This document shows positions 7,648 through 15,744 of a DNA stretch of 26,090 nt, piece by piece. The first letter of the stretch is position 1. Every line of letters begins with the position of its first letter. Position numbers and translations under genes: made by a program. The stretch covers positions 1 to 26,090 of the forward strand of contig DEST01000113.1 of assembly GCA_002361365.1 (NCBI GenBank), in the 5' to 3' direction. The stretch comes from Alphaproteobacteria bacterium UBA3307 (GTDB lineage: Bacteria > Pseudomonadota > Alphaproteobacteria > RF32 > CAG-239). The notes beneath the pieces were generated by a model. It did no database searches. It had not been told where the DNA came from and saw only the letters and a list, made by a program, of their open reading frames with translations.

Positions 7648-8010
7648 ATGACAAATTATACAAATTGGAAAATACTAAAGATTGATGCAGATGAAAAAGC
7701 TGATGAATATGCCGAAGTAGCCGAATGGTGCAACCAAAACGGACAATATACCATAGAAGATGACGGCGAGTATTATAAAGTTGTGGCATTGCCGGAGCCG
7801 ACACCGCCGACAGATGAAGAAATCAGACAAATGCGGGCGGCGGCATATGCGGCGGAAGTCGACTGTATCACGGCACATATACAGCGTTTACGTGACACAA
7901 TACCAATGACGGCAGAAGTTGAAGCGCAAATAGCGGTATTGATAGCCGAGCGTGATGCCAAAGTCGCTGAGATTAAAGAACGGTATCCTTATAACGATGG
8001 AGGCAAATGA
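7648..8010 (+). CDS. Putative tail-fibre assembly or fibre-associated protein
   Basis: This 120-residue protein starts at the ATG at 7648 with AAGGAG at 7634-7639; a GTG at 7639 overlaps the ribosome binding site and is rejected. The N-terminal part is mixed (NWKILKIDADEKADEYAEVAEWC). A proline hinge (PEPTPPTDEE) leads to a long charged helix (MRAAAYAAEVDCITAHIQRLRD, then AQIAVLIAERDAKVAEIKERYPY). The layout, and its position right after the long fibre, resemble small fibre-assembly chaperones, but I cannot assign a family. It overlaps the start of the next gene in an ATGATG arrangement. Confidence 0.5.
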   Translation: MTNYTNWKILKIDADEKADEYAEVAEWCNQNGQYTIEDDGEYYKVVALPEPTPPTDEEIRQMRAAAYAAEVDCITAHIQRLRDTIPMTAEVEAQIAVLIAERDAKVAEIKERYPYNDGGK

Positions 8011-8237
8011 TGGATTGGGTGCAGATTATACAAGTGTTTTGCATTCCGGCATTCGGGTATTTGTTCTATGCCGTGGGATGCGTGCGCAAAGACCTTGAGG
8101 ATTTTAAGGTTGAAGTGGCAAAAGAAGCGAAAAACTACGCGACAAACGAGGCAATATTACGCGTGGAAAGCAAAATCGACGGCTTGAGAGATTTGATTAT
8201 CGATGAATTAAAAAAAACAACCAAAAGGAGGGGGTAA
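8010..8237 (+). CDS. Holin-like small membrane protein of the lysis cassette
   Basis: This 75-residue protein has one hydrophobic segment near the N-terminus (about 3-25, IIQVFCIPAFGYLFYAVGCV), then a charged amphipathic helix (VEVAKEAKNYATNEAILRVESKIDGLRDLIIDELKK) and a basic tail KTTKRRG. GGAGG at 7999-8003 favours the second ATG at 8010 over the one at 8007. It sits directly upstream of the endolysin with no gap, so a holin or holin-regulator role is likely. The evidence is position and topology only; no holin family was recognised. Confidence 0.55.
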   Translation: MDWVQIIQVFCIPAFGYLFYAVGCVRKDLEDFKVEVAKEAKNYATNEAILRVESKIDGLRDLIIDELKKTTKRRG

Positions 8238-8660
8238 ATGTCTGATTTGGATATTTTGGCACGCACCATTTATGGCGAAGCCAGAGGCGAAGGACAAGAA
8301 GGAATGGAGGCAGTTGCTTGTGTGATTATGAATCGCTTTCGCTCACATAAATGGTATTGCGGCTATAATTGGATGAATGGTATGAAAGTACCGAGCGTGG
8401 CGCAAACGTGTTTAAAACGATTTCAATTTAGTTGCTGGAACAAAAATGACCCTAATTTATCTAAAGTTTTGAAAGTAACGGCACAAGATAAACAGTTTCA
8501 GGAATGTTTGTTGGTGGCAAAACGAGCACTTTCCGGAGAACTTAAGGATTTTACACATGGGGCAACCCATTATCACACGCGCAACATCAAACCGGTTTGG
8601 GCTCAAAAGAAATCTCCGTGCTATGAAGTTGGTAATCATTTGTTTTATCGGGAGGAATAA
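8238..8660 (+). CDS. Endolysin, SleB-type cell-wall hydrolase
   Basis: This 140-residue protein matches the Hydrolase_2/SleB family, which cleaves the peptidoglycan glycan strand. Seen: ARTIYGEARGEG at about 8-19 with the conserved glutamate after YG, AVACVIMNRF, then SVAQTCLKRFQFSCW at the position of the family's usual QFSCW segment, and GATHYHT near the end. It has no signal peptide, so it needs a holin for release. AAGGAGGGGG precedes the ATG, and the gene directly follows the holin-like gene. It releases progeny by degrading the host wall; the spanins downstream complete lysis. Confidence 0.88.
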   Translation: MSDLDILARTIYGEARGEGQEGMEAVACVIMNRFRSHKWYCGYNWMNGMKVPSVAQTCLKRFQFSCWNKNDPNLSKVLKVTAQDKQFQECLLVAKRALSGELKDFTHGATHYHTRNIKPVWAQKKSPCYEVGNHLFYREE

Positions 8661-8661
8661 A

Positions 8662-8820
8662 ATGGCTAAAAAGAAAAATTATCAATTTTGGTGCTGGTTG
8701 ATTTTAACGGTTGCTCGCACTAAAAAGCTCTATGCACTGGCGTGGGGAATTATTCTTTTATTGCTTGTTGCGTGCTTAAAAACAGAGTTTATCAATATAT
8801 TACGGAGCTTGTTGCCGTGA
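8662..8820 (+). CDS. Small single-span membrane protein, second holin candidate
   Basis: This 52-residue protein starts at the ATG at 8662 with GGGAGGAA just upstream. A basic N-terminus (MAKKKNYQFW) is followed by a hydrophobic span at about 24-40 (LAWGIILLLLVACL). It lies between the endolysin and the spanin genes and shares GTGA with the start of the inner spanin. It could be the holin, an antiholin or a pinholin-like partner of the protein at 8010; the sequence does not decide. Confidence 0.5.
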   Translation: MAKKKNYQFWCWLILTVARTKKLYALAWGIILLLLVACLKTEFINILRSLLP

Positions 8821-9023
8821 AAATGGTGTTTTTAGCAATAAGTATCATATTTTTATCGGCTTACGGCGGGTATTTATATGGGAAAAGTAAGGCCAAAACG
8901 CAAATTGTGGAACATCAGGTGGAGGTAATCAAATATGTGGCTCAAAAAAGAGCAAAAATTCAGGCTCGTCCTAATGCTTCTCGCACTGAGCTTATTGAAC
9001 TCATGCAAAGGGGCGAATTGTGA
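8817..9023 (+). CDS. Inner-membrane spanin, Rz-like
   Basis: This protein has 68 residues if the GTG at 8817 is used (GGAG 9 bases upstream); an ATG at 8823 is the alternative. An N-terminal membrane segment (MVFLAISIIFLSAYGGYLYG) anchors it in the inner membrane. A charged periplasmic helix follows, and the protein ends RTELIELMQRGEL, an ending like that of other alphaproteobacterial phage Rz-like proteins. A second reading frame coding for a lipoprotein begins inside it, the hallmark of two-component spanins. Inner and outer spanins join across the periplasm and fuse the membranes at the last step of lysis. Confidence 0.72.
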   Translation: MKMVFLAISIIFLSAYGGYLYGKSKAKTQIVEHQVEVIKYVAQKRAKIQARPNASRTELIELMQRGEL

Positions 9024-9162
9024 AAATATTACGTTGCCGCAATTTCCTCACGCTGGTCCTAAAGTGGCAACCGAGGTAGAAAGTTTGAGCATTGAAGAAT
9101 TTCCTAACCTTTGGGAGTGGTTTGCGCGGCTTAATAAGTTGCGGCAAGAATTGGAAAACTAA
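8935..9162 (+). CDS. Outer-membrane spanin lipoprotein, Rz1-like, overlapping Rz
   Basis: This 75-residue protein starts at the ATG at 8935 in another frame, with GGAGG at 8921-8925, and overlaps the inner spanin by 89 bases. It has a basic start, a hydrophobic signal (LVLMLLALSLL) and the lipobox LNSC with the acylated cysteine at residue 24. The mature part is about 52 residues, with LPQFPHAGP near its start and a helix at its end. This fits an outer-membrane Rz1-type spanin. It is longer than lambda Rz1, and less than half of it is embedded in the Rz frame. Confidence 0.75.
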   Translation: MWLKKEQKFRLVLMLLALSLLNSCKGANCENITLPQFPHAGPKVATEVESLSIEEFPNLWEWFARLNKLRQELEN

Positions 9163-9183
9163 ATCATAAAAACAGGAGGCAAA

Positions 9184-9462
9184 ATGACTAAAAAGAAAAC
9201 GGCAACGGCGTATTCGTTTGCCGAAAGTTTTGAAATGTTAAATAAGTTACAGCAAATGGCGATTGATGACAGTAATCTCAGTTTGGCTCTCAAGGCCGAA
9301 GAACTGAAGTGTAAAATTGCTGCTTTGCAAGCAGATAAGGAAAATAATTTAACCAATGAAAATTTAACCGGCATTTTGGTGGATTTTATCAATGAAGAAC
9401 AAAGTAATAGCAAAAATTCCAAAAATATTTGCACCGCTCATAAAGCAAAAGAAGAGGTATAA
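9184..9462 (+). CDS. Probable small terminase subunit
   Basis: This 92-residue helical protein follows ACAGGAGG. The segment KLQQMAIDDSNLSLALKAEE and the following LKCKIAALQ resemble the C-terminal part of small terminases, where helices before an ALELLGK-type motif are common. It lies directly upstream of, and overlaps by 71 bases, the large terminase gene, the usual place for TerS. TerS recognises the packaging site and regulates the large subunit. No clear helix-turn-helix is visible and the protein is short, so the assignment rests mainly on position. Confidence 0.55.
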   Translation: MTKKKTATAYSFAESFEMLNKLQQMAIDDSNLSLALKAEELKCKIAALQADKENNLTNENLTGILVDFINEEQSNSKNSKNICTAHKAKEEV

Positions 9463-10723
9463 ACTCTACTACGGAGGCAGAGCCGGTGGCAAGAGTTATG
9501 CCTTTGCCGACAGTTTGTTGCTTTTGGGGCGGATGAAAAAACTGCGGATAGCTTGTATGCGGGAAATTCAAGACAGTATCAAAGATTCTGTATATAAACT
9601 GCTCTGTGATCGAATCGCATTTTATAATCTGACGGATTATAAAATAACCGAAACCCAAATTATCAATAAAATTACCGGTACAACTTTTATATTTAAAGGA
9701 TTGCAAGAGCATAATTCCGGCAATATCAAATCTTTGGAAGGGATAGATATTGTATGGCTGGAAGAAGCGCAGAAAATCAGCAAAAAAAGTTGGGAGATTT
9801 TAGACCCGACAATTCGTAAGGCCGGTTCGGAAATTTGGATTTCTATGAACAGAGAAGAAGAAAATGATGCGGTATGGAAGGCGGTGGCGGCAAATCCGGA
9901 TGAACGGACTTTGGTAGTTAAAGTAAATTATACCGACAACCCGTTTTGTCCGGAAGAGATGCGCTATTTGGCAGAAAAATGCCGACAGGAGAATCCCGAA
10001 GATTATGAGCATATTTGGCTTGGTGCGCCGGTAAGTACCGGCTCTCATAAGCTGATTGGTTATAAAATGGTACATACGGCAACTCAAACTCAGCTTATCA
10101 GCTCGCAATCTCCGCTGATTATCGGGCTTGATGTAGCCAGATTCGGTGATGATAAAACCGTGTTCTGTTTCAGGCGTGGCAGATTATGTTCAGAGTTCAG
10201 GAGTTTCGCGGGATTGGATAATGTAGCGGTGGCAAATCAGGCGACGCATTATATTCGTGATTTGCATCCGGCAAGGATTTTTATTGATGCCGGAGGCGTC
10301 GGTGGCGGCGTGGTTGATATTTTAAATGATCGCGGATTTAAAAAAATCGTTCGCGCCGTGATGTTTGGTTCTAAGGCGCTTAATGATGACCGCTATCATA
10401 ATCGTCGTGCCGAAATGTGGGACGAACTGCGACAATGGCTAAATTCGGAACCGGCAGTGCAAATACCAAATATTGAAAGTTTATGCGCCGAATTATGCGC
10501 TGTCAACAAAAAGTATGATTCGCGCGGGCGTTTGCAACTTGAAGAAAAGGACGAGATAAAGCAGCGTTTAGGGCGTTCTCCGGATATGGCTGATGCCTTG
10601 GCTTTGACATTTGCTGAGCCGGTGTATGACCGCGGTGAGGCAAAATATGCCGGATTTAAGGAAAACAGTATAGAAAGTCTGTTTTATGCCGCTTCACACA
10701 ATAATAAAAACAATTCTTGGTGA
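9392..10723 (+). CDS. terL: Terminase large subunit, DNA-packaging ATPase and nuclease
   Basis: This 443-residue motor pumps DNA through the portal and cuts it. ATPase domain: Walker A GGRAGGKS at 28-35, and Walker B IDIVWLEEA at 118-126 with catalytic glutamate near 125. Nuclease domain: GLDVARFGDDKT with the first aspartate at 247, IFIDAGG with the second at 299, and SPDMADALALTF at 396-407 with the third acidic position. This order is typical of the PBSX/Terminase_3-type large subunits. It starts inside the small-subunit gene with only a weak ribosome binding site, which suggests translational coupling. All catalytic motifs are intact, so packaging may still work. Confidence 0.93.
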   Translation: MKNKVIAKIPKIFAPLIKQKKRYKLYYGGRAGGKSYAFADSLLLLGRMKKLRIACMREIQDSIKDSVYKLLCDRIAFYNLTDYKITETQIINKITGTTFIFKGLQEHNSGNIKSLEGIDIVWLEEAQKISKKSWEILDPTIRKAGSEIWISMNREEENDAVWKAVAANPDERTLVVKVNYTDNPFCPEEMRYLAEKCRQENPEDYEHIWLGAPVSTGSHKLIGYKMVHTATQTQLISSQSPLIIGLDVARFGDDKTVFCFRRGRLCSEFRSFAGLDNVAVANQATHYIRDLHPARIFIDAGGVGGGVVDILNDRGFKKIVRAVMFGSKALNDDRYHNRRAEMWDELRQWLNSEPAVQIPNIESLCAELCAVNKKYDSRGRLQLEEKDEIKQRLGRSPDMADALALTFAEPVYDRGEAKYAGFKENSIESLFYAASHNNKNNSW

Positions 10724-10727
10724 GGAT

Positions 10728-10958
10728 ATGATGACATATATTTCAAAACAATTCGCGGAAGATGTTGTTCTTCCGGACGGATCTGTCGCATCGTCGGTTG
10801 CCGATGTTGACAAGTATTTACGCACAAGCGGTTTGGCGCGTGCGAGCGACTATTCGCCGGAATATATCAATAATATTCGGGCAAAAAACGAGAAACAGCG
10901 GCAAGAAGAACTTTTTGCCGATTTTTTATACAATTACAAAAGGATGATATGGAAATGA
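10728..10958 (+). CDS. Small phage protein of unknown function between terminase and scaffold
   Basis: This 76-residue protein starts at tandem ATGs (10728, 10731) behind TGAGGAT. The middle (VVLPDGSVASSVADVDKYL) and the charged end (RAKNEKQRQEELFADFLYNYKRMIWK) are not recognised. It overlaps the next gene by ten bases. Position suggests a head-assembly or head-decoration accessory. A ribosomal role for the overlap, coupling it to the scaffold gene, is likely. Confidence 0.6.
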   Translation: MMTYISKQFAEDVVLPDGSVASSVADVDKYLRTSGLARASDYSPEYINNIRAKNEKQRQEELFADFLYNYKRMIWK

Positions 10959-11836
10959 CAGAATTAAGAGAAGTAATTGAACGTCAGTTCAGGGCGCACG
11001 GGTTATTGCCCGATGCCGAAAACGAAAATTCTACCGAAACTCAGACGGCTACTGTCGCCGCAAGTTCTGCTCCGGCAGAAGTGGCTGAAATAACACCGCC
11101 GGAGTATCCGGAAGAATTGGCGTCCGATTTTAAAAACCTGCCCCAAAAATGGCAGGATTTTTTATGCGGACGCGAAATTGAATATAAGAACAAAATTGCG
11201 GAATATAACGCTAAACTTGATGCCTATGGTGTTTTGGAAACACTTTTCGGCAATCGGCGCGGACGCCTAAAAGAAAAAGGTGTCGAAACCATTACTCAGT
11301 GGCTTCAAGGTTTGGCGTGGCTTGATGAGGCTATGGATAATAACCCGACAGAAACGCTGTGCGCTGTTGCCTCTGTTTACGGCGTAGACCTCCATACGGC
11401 CGGTCAGCGACAGACGGCAATTCCGCCGATTATTGTTGAGCGTATTTGCCAACTTGAGCGCGATTATCGCAATTTGACTTCTTATCTTCAAGAAACTCAA
11501 AATCGCAATTTTAACAATACTTTAAATGCATTTAGTCGGCAAACCGACAGGGACGGCAATTTGTTACATCCCTATTTTGAACAAGTAAAGCGTGAAATTT
11601 GCGGTTTGTTACAGAACGGTACGGATTTTGACATGGAAACGGCATATCAAAATGCATTGTGGCTTAATCCGACCGTTCGCAAGGAATTGATTAAAAAACA
11701 GTTCGATTCCGAGGCAAAAGCGGCAGAAAAATCTCAGAAGGCCGTTTTTGCCGTAAAGGGTAAGGCTGAAAATCCCGAGCGAGAGTTAACTTTGCGAGAA
11801 ACTATCGCTAAAAATATGGCCAAATATGTGGATTAA
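10949..11836 (+). CDS. Putative capsid scaffolding protein
   Basis: This 295-residue, mostly helical, acidic protein lies directly upstream of the major capsid gene, the classic place for a scaffold. The N-terminal 50 residues are low-complexity (E, T, A, P), followed by PEELASDFKNLPQKWQDF and a charged helix. The segment HPYFEQVKREICGLLQ at about 208-223 and AYQNALWLNP after it is a pattern seen in scaffold-like proteins of small podoviruses. The C-terminus is lysine-rich, as is common for scaffolds that bind coat protein. The exact family was not verified. Confidence 0.65.
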   Translation: MEMTELREVIERQFRAHGLLPDAENENSTETQTATVAASSAPAEVAEITPPEYPEELASDFKNLPQKWQDFLCGREIEYKNKIAEYNAKLDAYGVLETLFGNRRGRLKEKGVETITQWLQGLAWLDEAMDNNPTETLCAVASVYGVDLHTAGQRQTAIPPIIVERICQLERDYRNLTSYLQETQNRNFNNTLNAFSRQTDRDGNLLHPYFEQVKREICGLLQNGTDFDMETAYQNALWLNPTVRKELIKKQFDSEAKAAEKSQKAVFAVKGKAENPERELTLRETIAKNMAKYVD

Positions 11837-11860
11837 CATTTTTTAGTAAAGGATAAAAAT

Positions 11861-12844
11861 ATGTCTTTAAAATATAATGATTTATTGACTCATACTCTGG
11901 AAGACCGCAGCGGTACGCTGCATGATAATATGTCGAAAAACAGTGCATTACTTAATCGGCTGAAACAAAAGGGCAACTTAAAACAAATTTCCGGCGGTAC
12001 CAAAATTTTGGAAGAGCTGGAATATGGTGAAGGTGATATGGTTTGGTATTCCGGTTATGATACCATAGCTTATCAGCAAAAACAATTGTTTACAGCTGCG
12101 GAATACGCCCTTAAATTGTGCGCGGTTCCGGTAGCAATTTCCGGTGAAGAATTACTGATGAACAGTGGAGAAGAACAGATTATGAATTTGTTTGAAAAGC
12201 GTGTTGACAATGCTGAAAAAACGCTGATTAAAAAAATGTCGGCAGCGGTTTACGGAGACGGTACCGGTTCTTCCGGTAAAGAAATCGGCGGTTTGGCGCT
12301 TTTGGTGGCAGATGACCCGACAACAGGTACCGTTGGTGGTATTAACCGTGCAGAAACCGGCAATGAATTTTGGCGCAATCAGGTATTGAGTGCAGCAATT
12401 ACCAAAGATAACATTTTGCAAAAAATGAATGAACTTTACCTTAAATGCTCGCGCGGTAGCGACCGTCCGGATTTGATTGTGTGTGATGACAATTTGTATT
12501 CGCTTTATGATTCCACTTTGATGGATTTGCAACGTTTTTGTGATTCAAAAGTTGCTGACAGCGGTTTTGTCAGCCTCAAATTCAAGGGTTCAGATGTGAT
12601 TTATGACGGCGGTCAAGGCGGTAATTGTCCGGCAAATTATATGTATTTCTTAAATACGGATTACATTTATTTGCGTACTCATAAAGACCGCGATATGAAA
12701 GTTATCGGCGGAGACAGAATGGCTGTAAATCAAGATGCACTTTATCGCATTATCGGTTGGGCCGGAAACCTTACAATGAGCAATGCCGCATTGCAGGGTG
12801 TTTTGATTAACACTGGTTCAAGCTCGGCCTCAACAGAAGGATAA
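11861..12844 (+). CDS. Major capsid protein
   Basis: This 327-residue protein starts after AAAGGAT. It follows the scaffold and precedes a strong terminator and the head-tail genes. Segments typical of podovirus coat proteins are seen: SGGTKILEELEYGEGDMVWYSGYD at about 44-67, ISGEELLMNSGEEQIMNL around 91, LYGDGTG-like AAVYGDGTGSSGKEIGGL, and GTVGGINRAETGNEFWRNQV. The fold is probably HK97-like, as in P22-type coats; that is inferred from role and length. It forms the icosahedral shell. The frame is intact. Confidence 0.83.
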   Translation: MSLKYNDLLTHTLEDRSGTLHDNMSKNSALLNRLKQKGNLKQISGGTKILEELEYGEGDMVWYSGYDTIAYQQKQLFTAAEYALKLCAVPVAISGEELLMNSGEEQIMNLFEKRVDNAEKTLIKKMSAAVYGDGTGSSGKEIGGLALLVADDPTTGTVGGINRAETGNEFWRNQVLSAAITKDNILQKMNELYLKCSRGSDRPDLIVCDDNLYSLYDSTLMDLQRFCDSKVADSGFVSLKFKGSDVIYDGGQGGNCPANYMYFLNTDYIYLRTHKDRDMKVIGGDRMAVNQDALYRIIGWAGNLTMSNAALQGVLINTGSSSASTEG

Positions 12845-12870
12845 TTGACGGTTAAAGCAAAAATATAAAA

Positions 12871-12902
12871 GGAAAAGGGCGGAGTATTTTCCGCCTTTTT
12901 CC
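12871..12902 (+). terminator. Strong hairpin terminator after the major capsid gene
   Basis: Thirteen base pairs with one G-U pair join 12871-12883 and 12890-12902 around a 6-base loop. The core is GGCGGA with TCCGCC, followed by five T that also form the base of the stem with the upstream A tract. Partial termination here would raise capsid mRNA relative to the downstream tail genes, a common device in phage head operons. Nothing else is seen between 12845 and 12937. Confidence 0.7.
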
Positions 12903-12937
12903 GTTGTTATGTATCAATAGCGGAAAGGATAAAATAA

Positions 12938-13507
12938 ATGGATATGGATTTTGCATTGTTCCGTCCGGTGGCGGACAATTTAAATGATGAGCGCAATGTC
13001 AGAGCGCGATTTTATGATAAAGCAGTCAAAACCGATAAGACCACTAAAAACGGTTTGCCGATATTTAAAAATGTGACATACGTCGAAATCAGGCTTAAAG
13101 ACAACAGCACAGAAGTGTTTAATCAACCGGCAAGCGCCGAAAAAATAAAGCGTTTTCCGCGAGAATATGAATTATACCAAGCGGCCAAAAAACAAACCGC
13201 CACCGGTACGCCTCTGGAACAATTTGCATTTTTATCGGCTGCAGAATTGGAAACATGCCGCAACAGAGGAGTTTTTACGGTGGAGAATTTGGCAGATTTG
13301 AGTGCCGAAAAAATACAAAGTTTGGGTTTGCAAAATGAACAGCGATTGGCAAAATTATTTTTACAAAAAGCACGAGAAAACAATGTGATTGCGGCATTTG
13401 CACATAAAGAGGAAGAATATAAAGCAACTATCGAAAAACTTATGGAAAAAGTAAAATTATTAACGCAACAGCTTGAAAAACAAAAAAATCGTAAAAAGGG
13501 AGGATAA
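12938..13507 (+). CDS. Conserved phage head protein with helix-hairpin-helix-like segment
   Basis: This 189-residue protein starts after GGAAAGGAT. It has a beta-rich front half (YVEIRLKDNSTEVFNQPAS), a GTPLEQFAFLSAAEL segment at about 88-102, a helix-hairpin-helix-like stretch GVFTVENLADLSAEKIQSLG at about 109-128, and a C-terminal coiled coil (EEYKATIEKLMEKVKLLTQQLEKQ). This order is shared with hypothetical proteins found after the capsid gene in other alphaproteobacterial podoviruses. Their function is not known to me. A structural role in the head or connector is likely from position. Confidence 0.6.
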   Translation: MDMDFALFRPVADNLNDERNVRARFYDKAVKTDKTTKNGLPIFKNVTYVEIRLKDNSTEVFNQPASAEKIKRFPREYELYQAAKKQTATGTPLEQFAFLSAAELETCRNRGVFTVENLADLSAEKIQSLGLQNEQRLAKLFLQKARENNVIAAFAHKEEEYKATIEKLMEKVKLLTQQLEKQKNRKKGG

Positions 13508-13508
13508 T

Positions 13509-14219
13509 ATGAAAACAATTTTGGAAATTTGCAAGGAGGTCGCCGACTTGGCAGCGGTTAAACGTCCGAACGATTTGTTTAATGTCGCCGGTCAGCAAGA
13601 CCGTATTTTTTTGAGTATAGCCAAATCTTCGCTAGATAGCTTACTACGCTACGGAGATTGGCAAGAGCTGACTAAAGAGGCGTGGTTTGTTACCATTGCC
13701 GGCAAAAAACAATATCGCATCAATGAAATTGTGGCTGATTTTTATTGTCTGTTGGCTGACACAATATATATCAAAGATTCAACCGAGAAAATTATCGGTG
13801 CCGTAACTCCGCAACAATGGATGAAAGAAAAATATTGCTGTACGGTGTCCGCAGATATTAAATTTAAGCTTCAAAACGGTTGCTTTGTTTTTATAAATGA
13901 GCCACCGTGTGGCACAAAAATCGTTTTTCAGTATCGCTCCAATAATATTGTTTGGGATTTCAACACTTTTGAAGAAAAAAATGTTCTAAGCGCCAATACG
14001 GATGTGCCGATTTTTGATGAATATGTTGTCAAACTCGACATTTTATGGCGTTGGCTAAAGAGAAACGGTTTGGACTATGCCGAAGAATACAATGAATATT
14101 TGCGTGAACTTAAAAAGCGCTACGGAGCGGAACGATTGACTGAAAATATCAGCTTGGCTAAGCCGGAATTAAATGAGGAAGGAGAAATCAATGCCATTAA
14201 AATTATCAAATCGTGCCGT
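13509..14219 (+). CDS. Head-tail adaptor protein, P22 gp4/T7 tail-tube A type
   Basis: This 237-residue protein starts at the ATG at 13509, one base after the previous stop, with AAGGGAGGAT upstream. An N-terminal helical pair ends in SLLRYGDWQELTKEAW. It is followed by beta strands and ends with DEYVVKLDILWRWLKRNGLDYAEEYNEYLRELKKRY, the signature helical segment of adaptors that bind the portal and extend the tail. Role: completes the portal and prevents DNA leakage. It overlaps the start of the nozzle gene by about 30 bases. Confidence 0.68.
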
Positions 14220-15744
14220 TAAATCAGTCAGTATCATTTTGCCGGCACCGATTAAGGGACTTAATTGTCGTGATAATATATCCGATATGGCTCAGGAATA
14301 CGCCATTACTATGGATAACTATTTGCCGCAAGATACCAAAGTTTGTTTGCGCAAAGGCTATATCAGATATGCTTTAAATGATACAAAAGTTAGCACATTG
14401 GCGGTGTGTAACAGTGCTACGGGAGAGCAGTTTTTAGCAGTAGCAAATCATAAAATATGGAATATTTCTTCGCAAAATAATGTTTATGTTGTGGCAGAAA
14501 ACGGAATTTCGGATGATAATTTCCGTACGGCGCAATACAAAAATCGCTTGTATATGGTAAATGGCAGAGATATTCCGAAAGTTTACAGCTTCGATGAGCA
14601 AGAAACGTTGACTGATTGGGGATTTTCAGCAAACGGACTTGATGCCAAGCGAATAGCAAATGTCAGTGTTGCTAAACAGCGCCTATGGTTTGTGGAAAAA
14701 GATTCACTTAAAGTCTGGTATCCGCAAGTAGCCGGCAATATTTCAGGAGTTTTAAATTGTTTTGATTTAACTCAAGTTTGTCGTTTTGGAGGATATTTGG
14801 TTGCAGTTGCAGCTTGGACTCAAGATGGCGGGCAGGGGATAGATGACTTGACGGTTTTCGTTACTTCGGAAGGTGAAGTCTTGGTCTATTCCGGCTCAGA
14901 TATCAATGATGCCGATGATTGGAAATTGCGCGGTTCATATAAGATAAGCCGTCCGCTTGGTTGGCAGTGTTTGACGCAATATCAAGGCGATGTGGTCGCA
15001 ATAACCGAAGACGGATATTTACCGCTTTCAAAATCATTACCGTTAGATAAAACCAATTTAGCGCAAGTTGCATTTAGTGATACAATACGGGGTTTAGTTC
15101 TTGAGCGAACCAAACGTTATGCCACATATATCGGCTGGCAAGCAATTATATACAGCCGTGGCGGATTTGCGTTGTTTAATGTGCCGGTTGCCAATAATTT
15201 TGAACAGCATGTTATTAACCTTAATAGCGGTGCTTGGTGTCGTTTTACGGGAATTAGAGCAAACTGTTGGGCTCAATTTGATAGGCGCTTATATTTTGCA
15301 TCAGATAAAGGTGTATATTTATTTGATGAAGGCTATTCTGATGACGGAGCGCCGATAGAAGGTGTTGTGGAACAGGCGTATAGCAATTTGGGGACTGATA
15401 ATATTAAGCGCATATTGCTTTTAAATCCGCGTACCAAGTCTGTTTCTCCGTATAATTTAGTGATTTATACCAATATGGATATGGAAAGACAAGATTTTGC
15501 CTCTGAAGAAAGTATCGGTTATAGCGGACAAACTTTGTGGAATACCGTAAAATGGTCAGCAACAAATATCAGTATTGGCACTATATGGGGAAACTCTGAA
15601 AAATCAGCTTTGCGCAGTCAGTGGATAGCCAATTCGGCAACAGGTTACAAGGTAGGACTGGTATTTAAAACCAAAACTTCCGGCAACGCAATAGAATGGT
15701 ACGAAACGGCACTTCGCTATCAAACAGGTAACGGTGTTTTATGA
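14191..15744 (+). CDS. Tail nozzle protein, P22 gp10/T7 tail-tube B type
   Basis: This 517-residue protein starts at the ATG at 14191 with GGAAGGAG just upstream; the ATG at 14173 overlaps the previous gene and lies ahead of that ribosome binding site. It begins with the podovirus nozzle pattern PIKGLNCRDNISDM, then ITMDNYLPQDTKVCLRKGY, and continues as repeated beta-strand blades (QFLAVANHKIWNIS, NRLYMVNGRDIPKVYSFD, LWFVEKDSLKVWY, DLTVFVTSEGEVLVYSG), which predicts a beta-propeller. Role: a hexameric tube below the adaptor that guides DNA out. It overlaps the GNAT gene by four bases (ATGA). Confidence 0.78.
   Translation: MPLKLSNRAVKSVSIILPAPIKGLNCRDNISDMAQEYAITMDNYLPQDTKVCLRKGYIRYALNDTKVSTLAVCNSATGEQFLAVANHKIWNISSQNNVYVVAENGISDDNFRTAQYKNRLYMVNGRDIPKVYSFDEQETLTDWGFSANGLDAKRIANVSVAKQRLWFVEKDSLKVWYPQVAGNISGVLNCFDLTQVCRFGGYLVAVAAWTQDGGQGIDDLTVFVTSEGEVLVYSGSDINDADDWKLRGSYKISRPLGWQCLTQYQGDVVAITEDGYLPLSKSLPLDKTNLAQVAFSDTIRGLVLERTKRYATYIGWQAIIYSRGGFALFNVPVANNFEQHVINLNSGAWCRFTGIRANCWAQFDRRLYFASDKGVYLFDEGYSDDGAPIEGVVEQAYSNLGTDNIKRILLLNPRTKSVSPYNLVIYTNMDMERQDFASEESIGYSGQTLWNTVKWSATNISIGTIWGNSEKSALRSQWIANSATGYKVGLVFKTKTSGNAIEWYETALRYQTGNGVL

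Noticed and set aside
12152..12532. Minus-strand 126-codon open frame inside the capsid gene
   Set aside because: Antisense shadow of the capsid coding frame, with no start signal and no recognisable motif.
13123..13518. Minus-strand 131-codon open frame
   Set aside because: Cysteine- and serine-rich shadow of the gene at 12938-13507.
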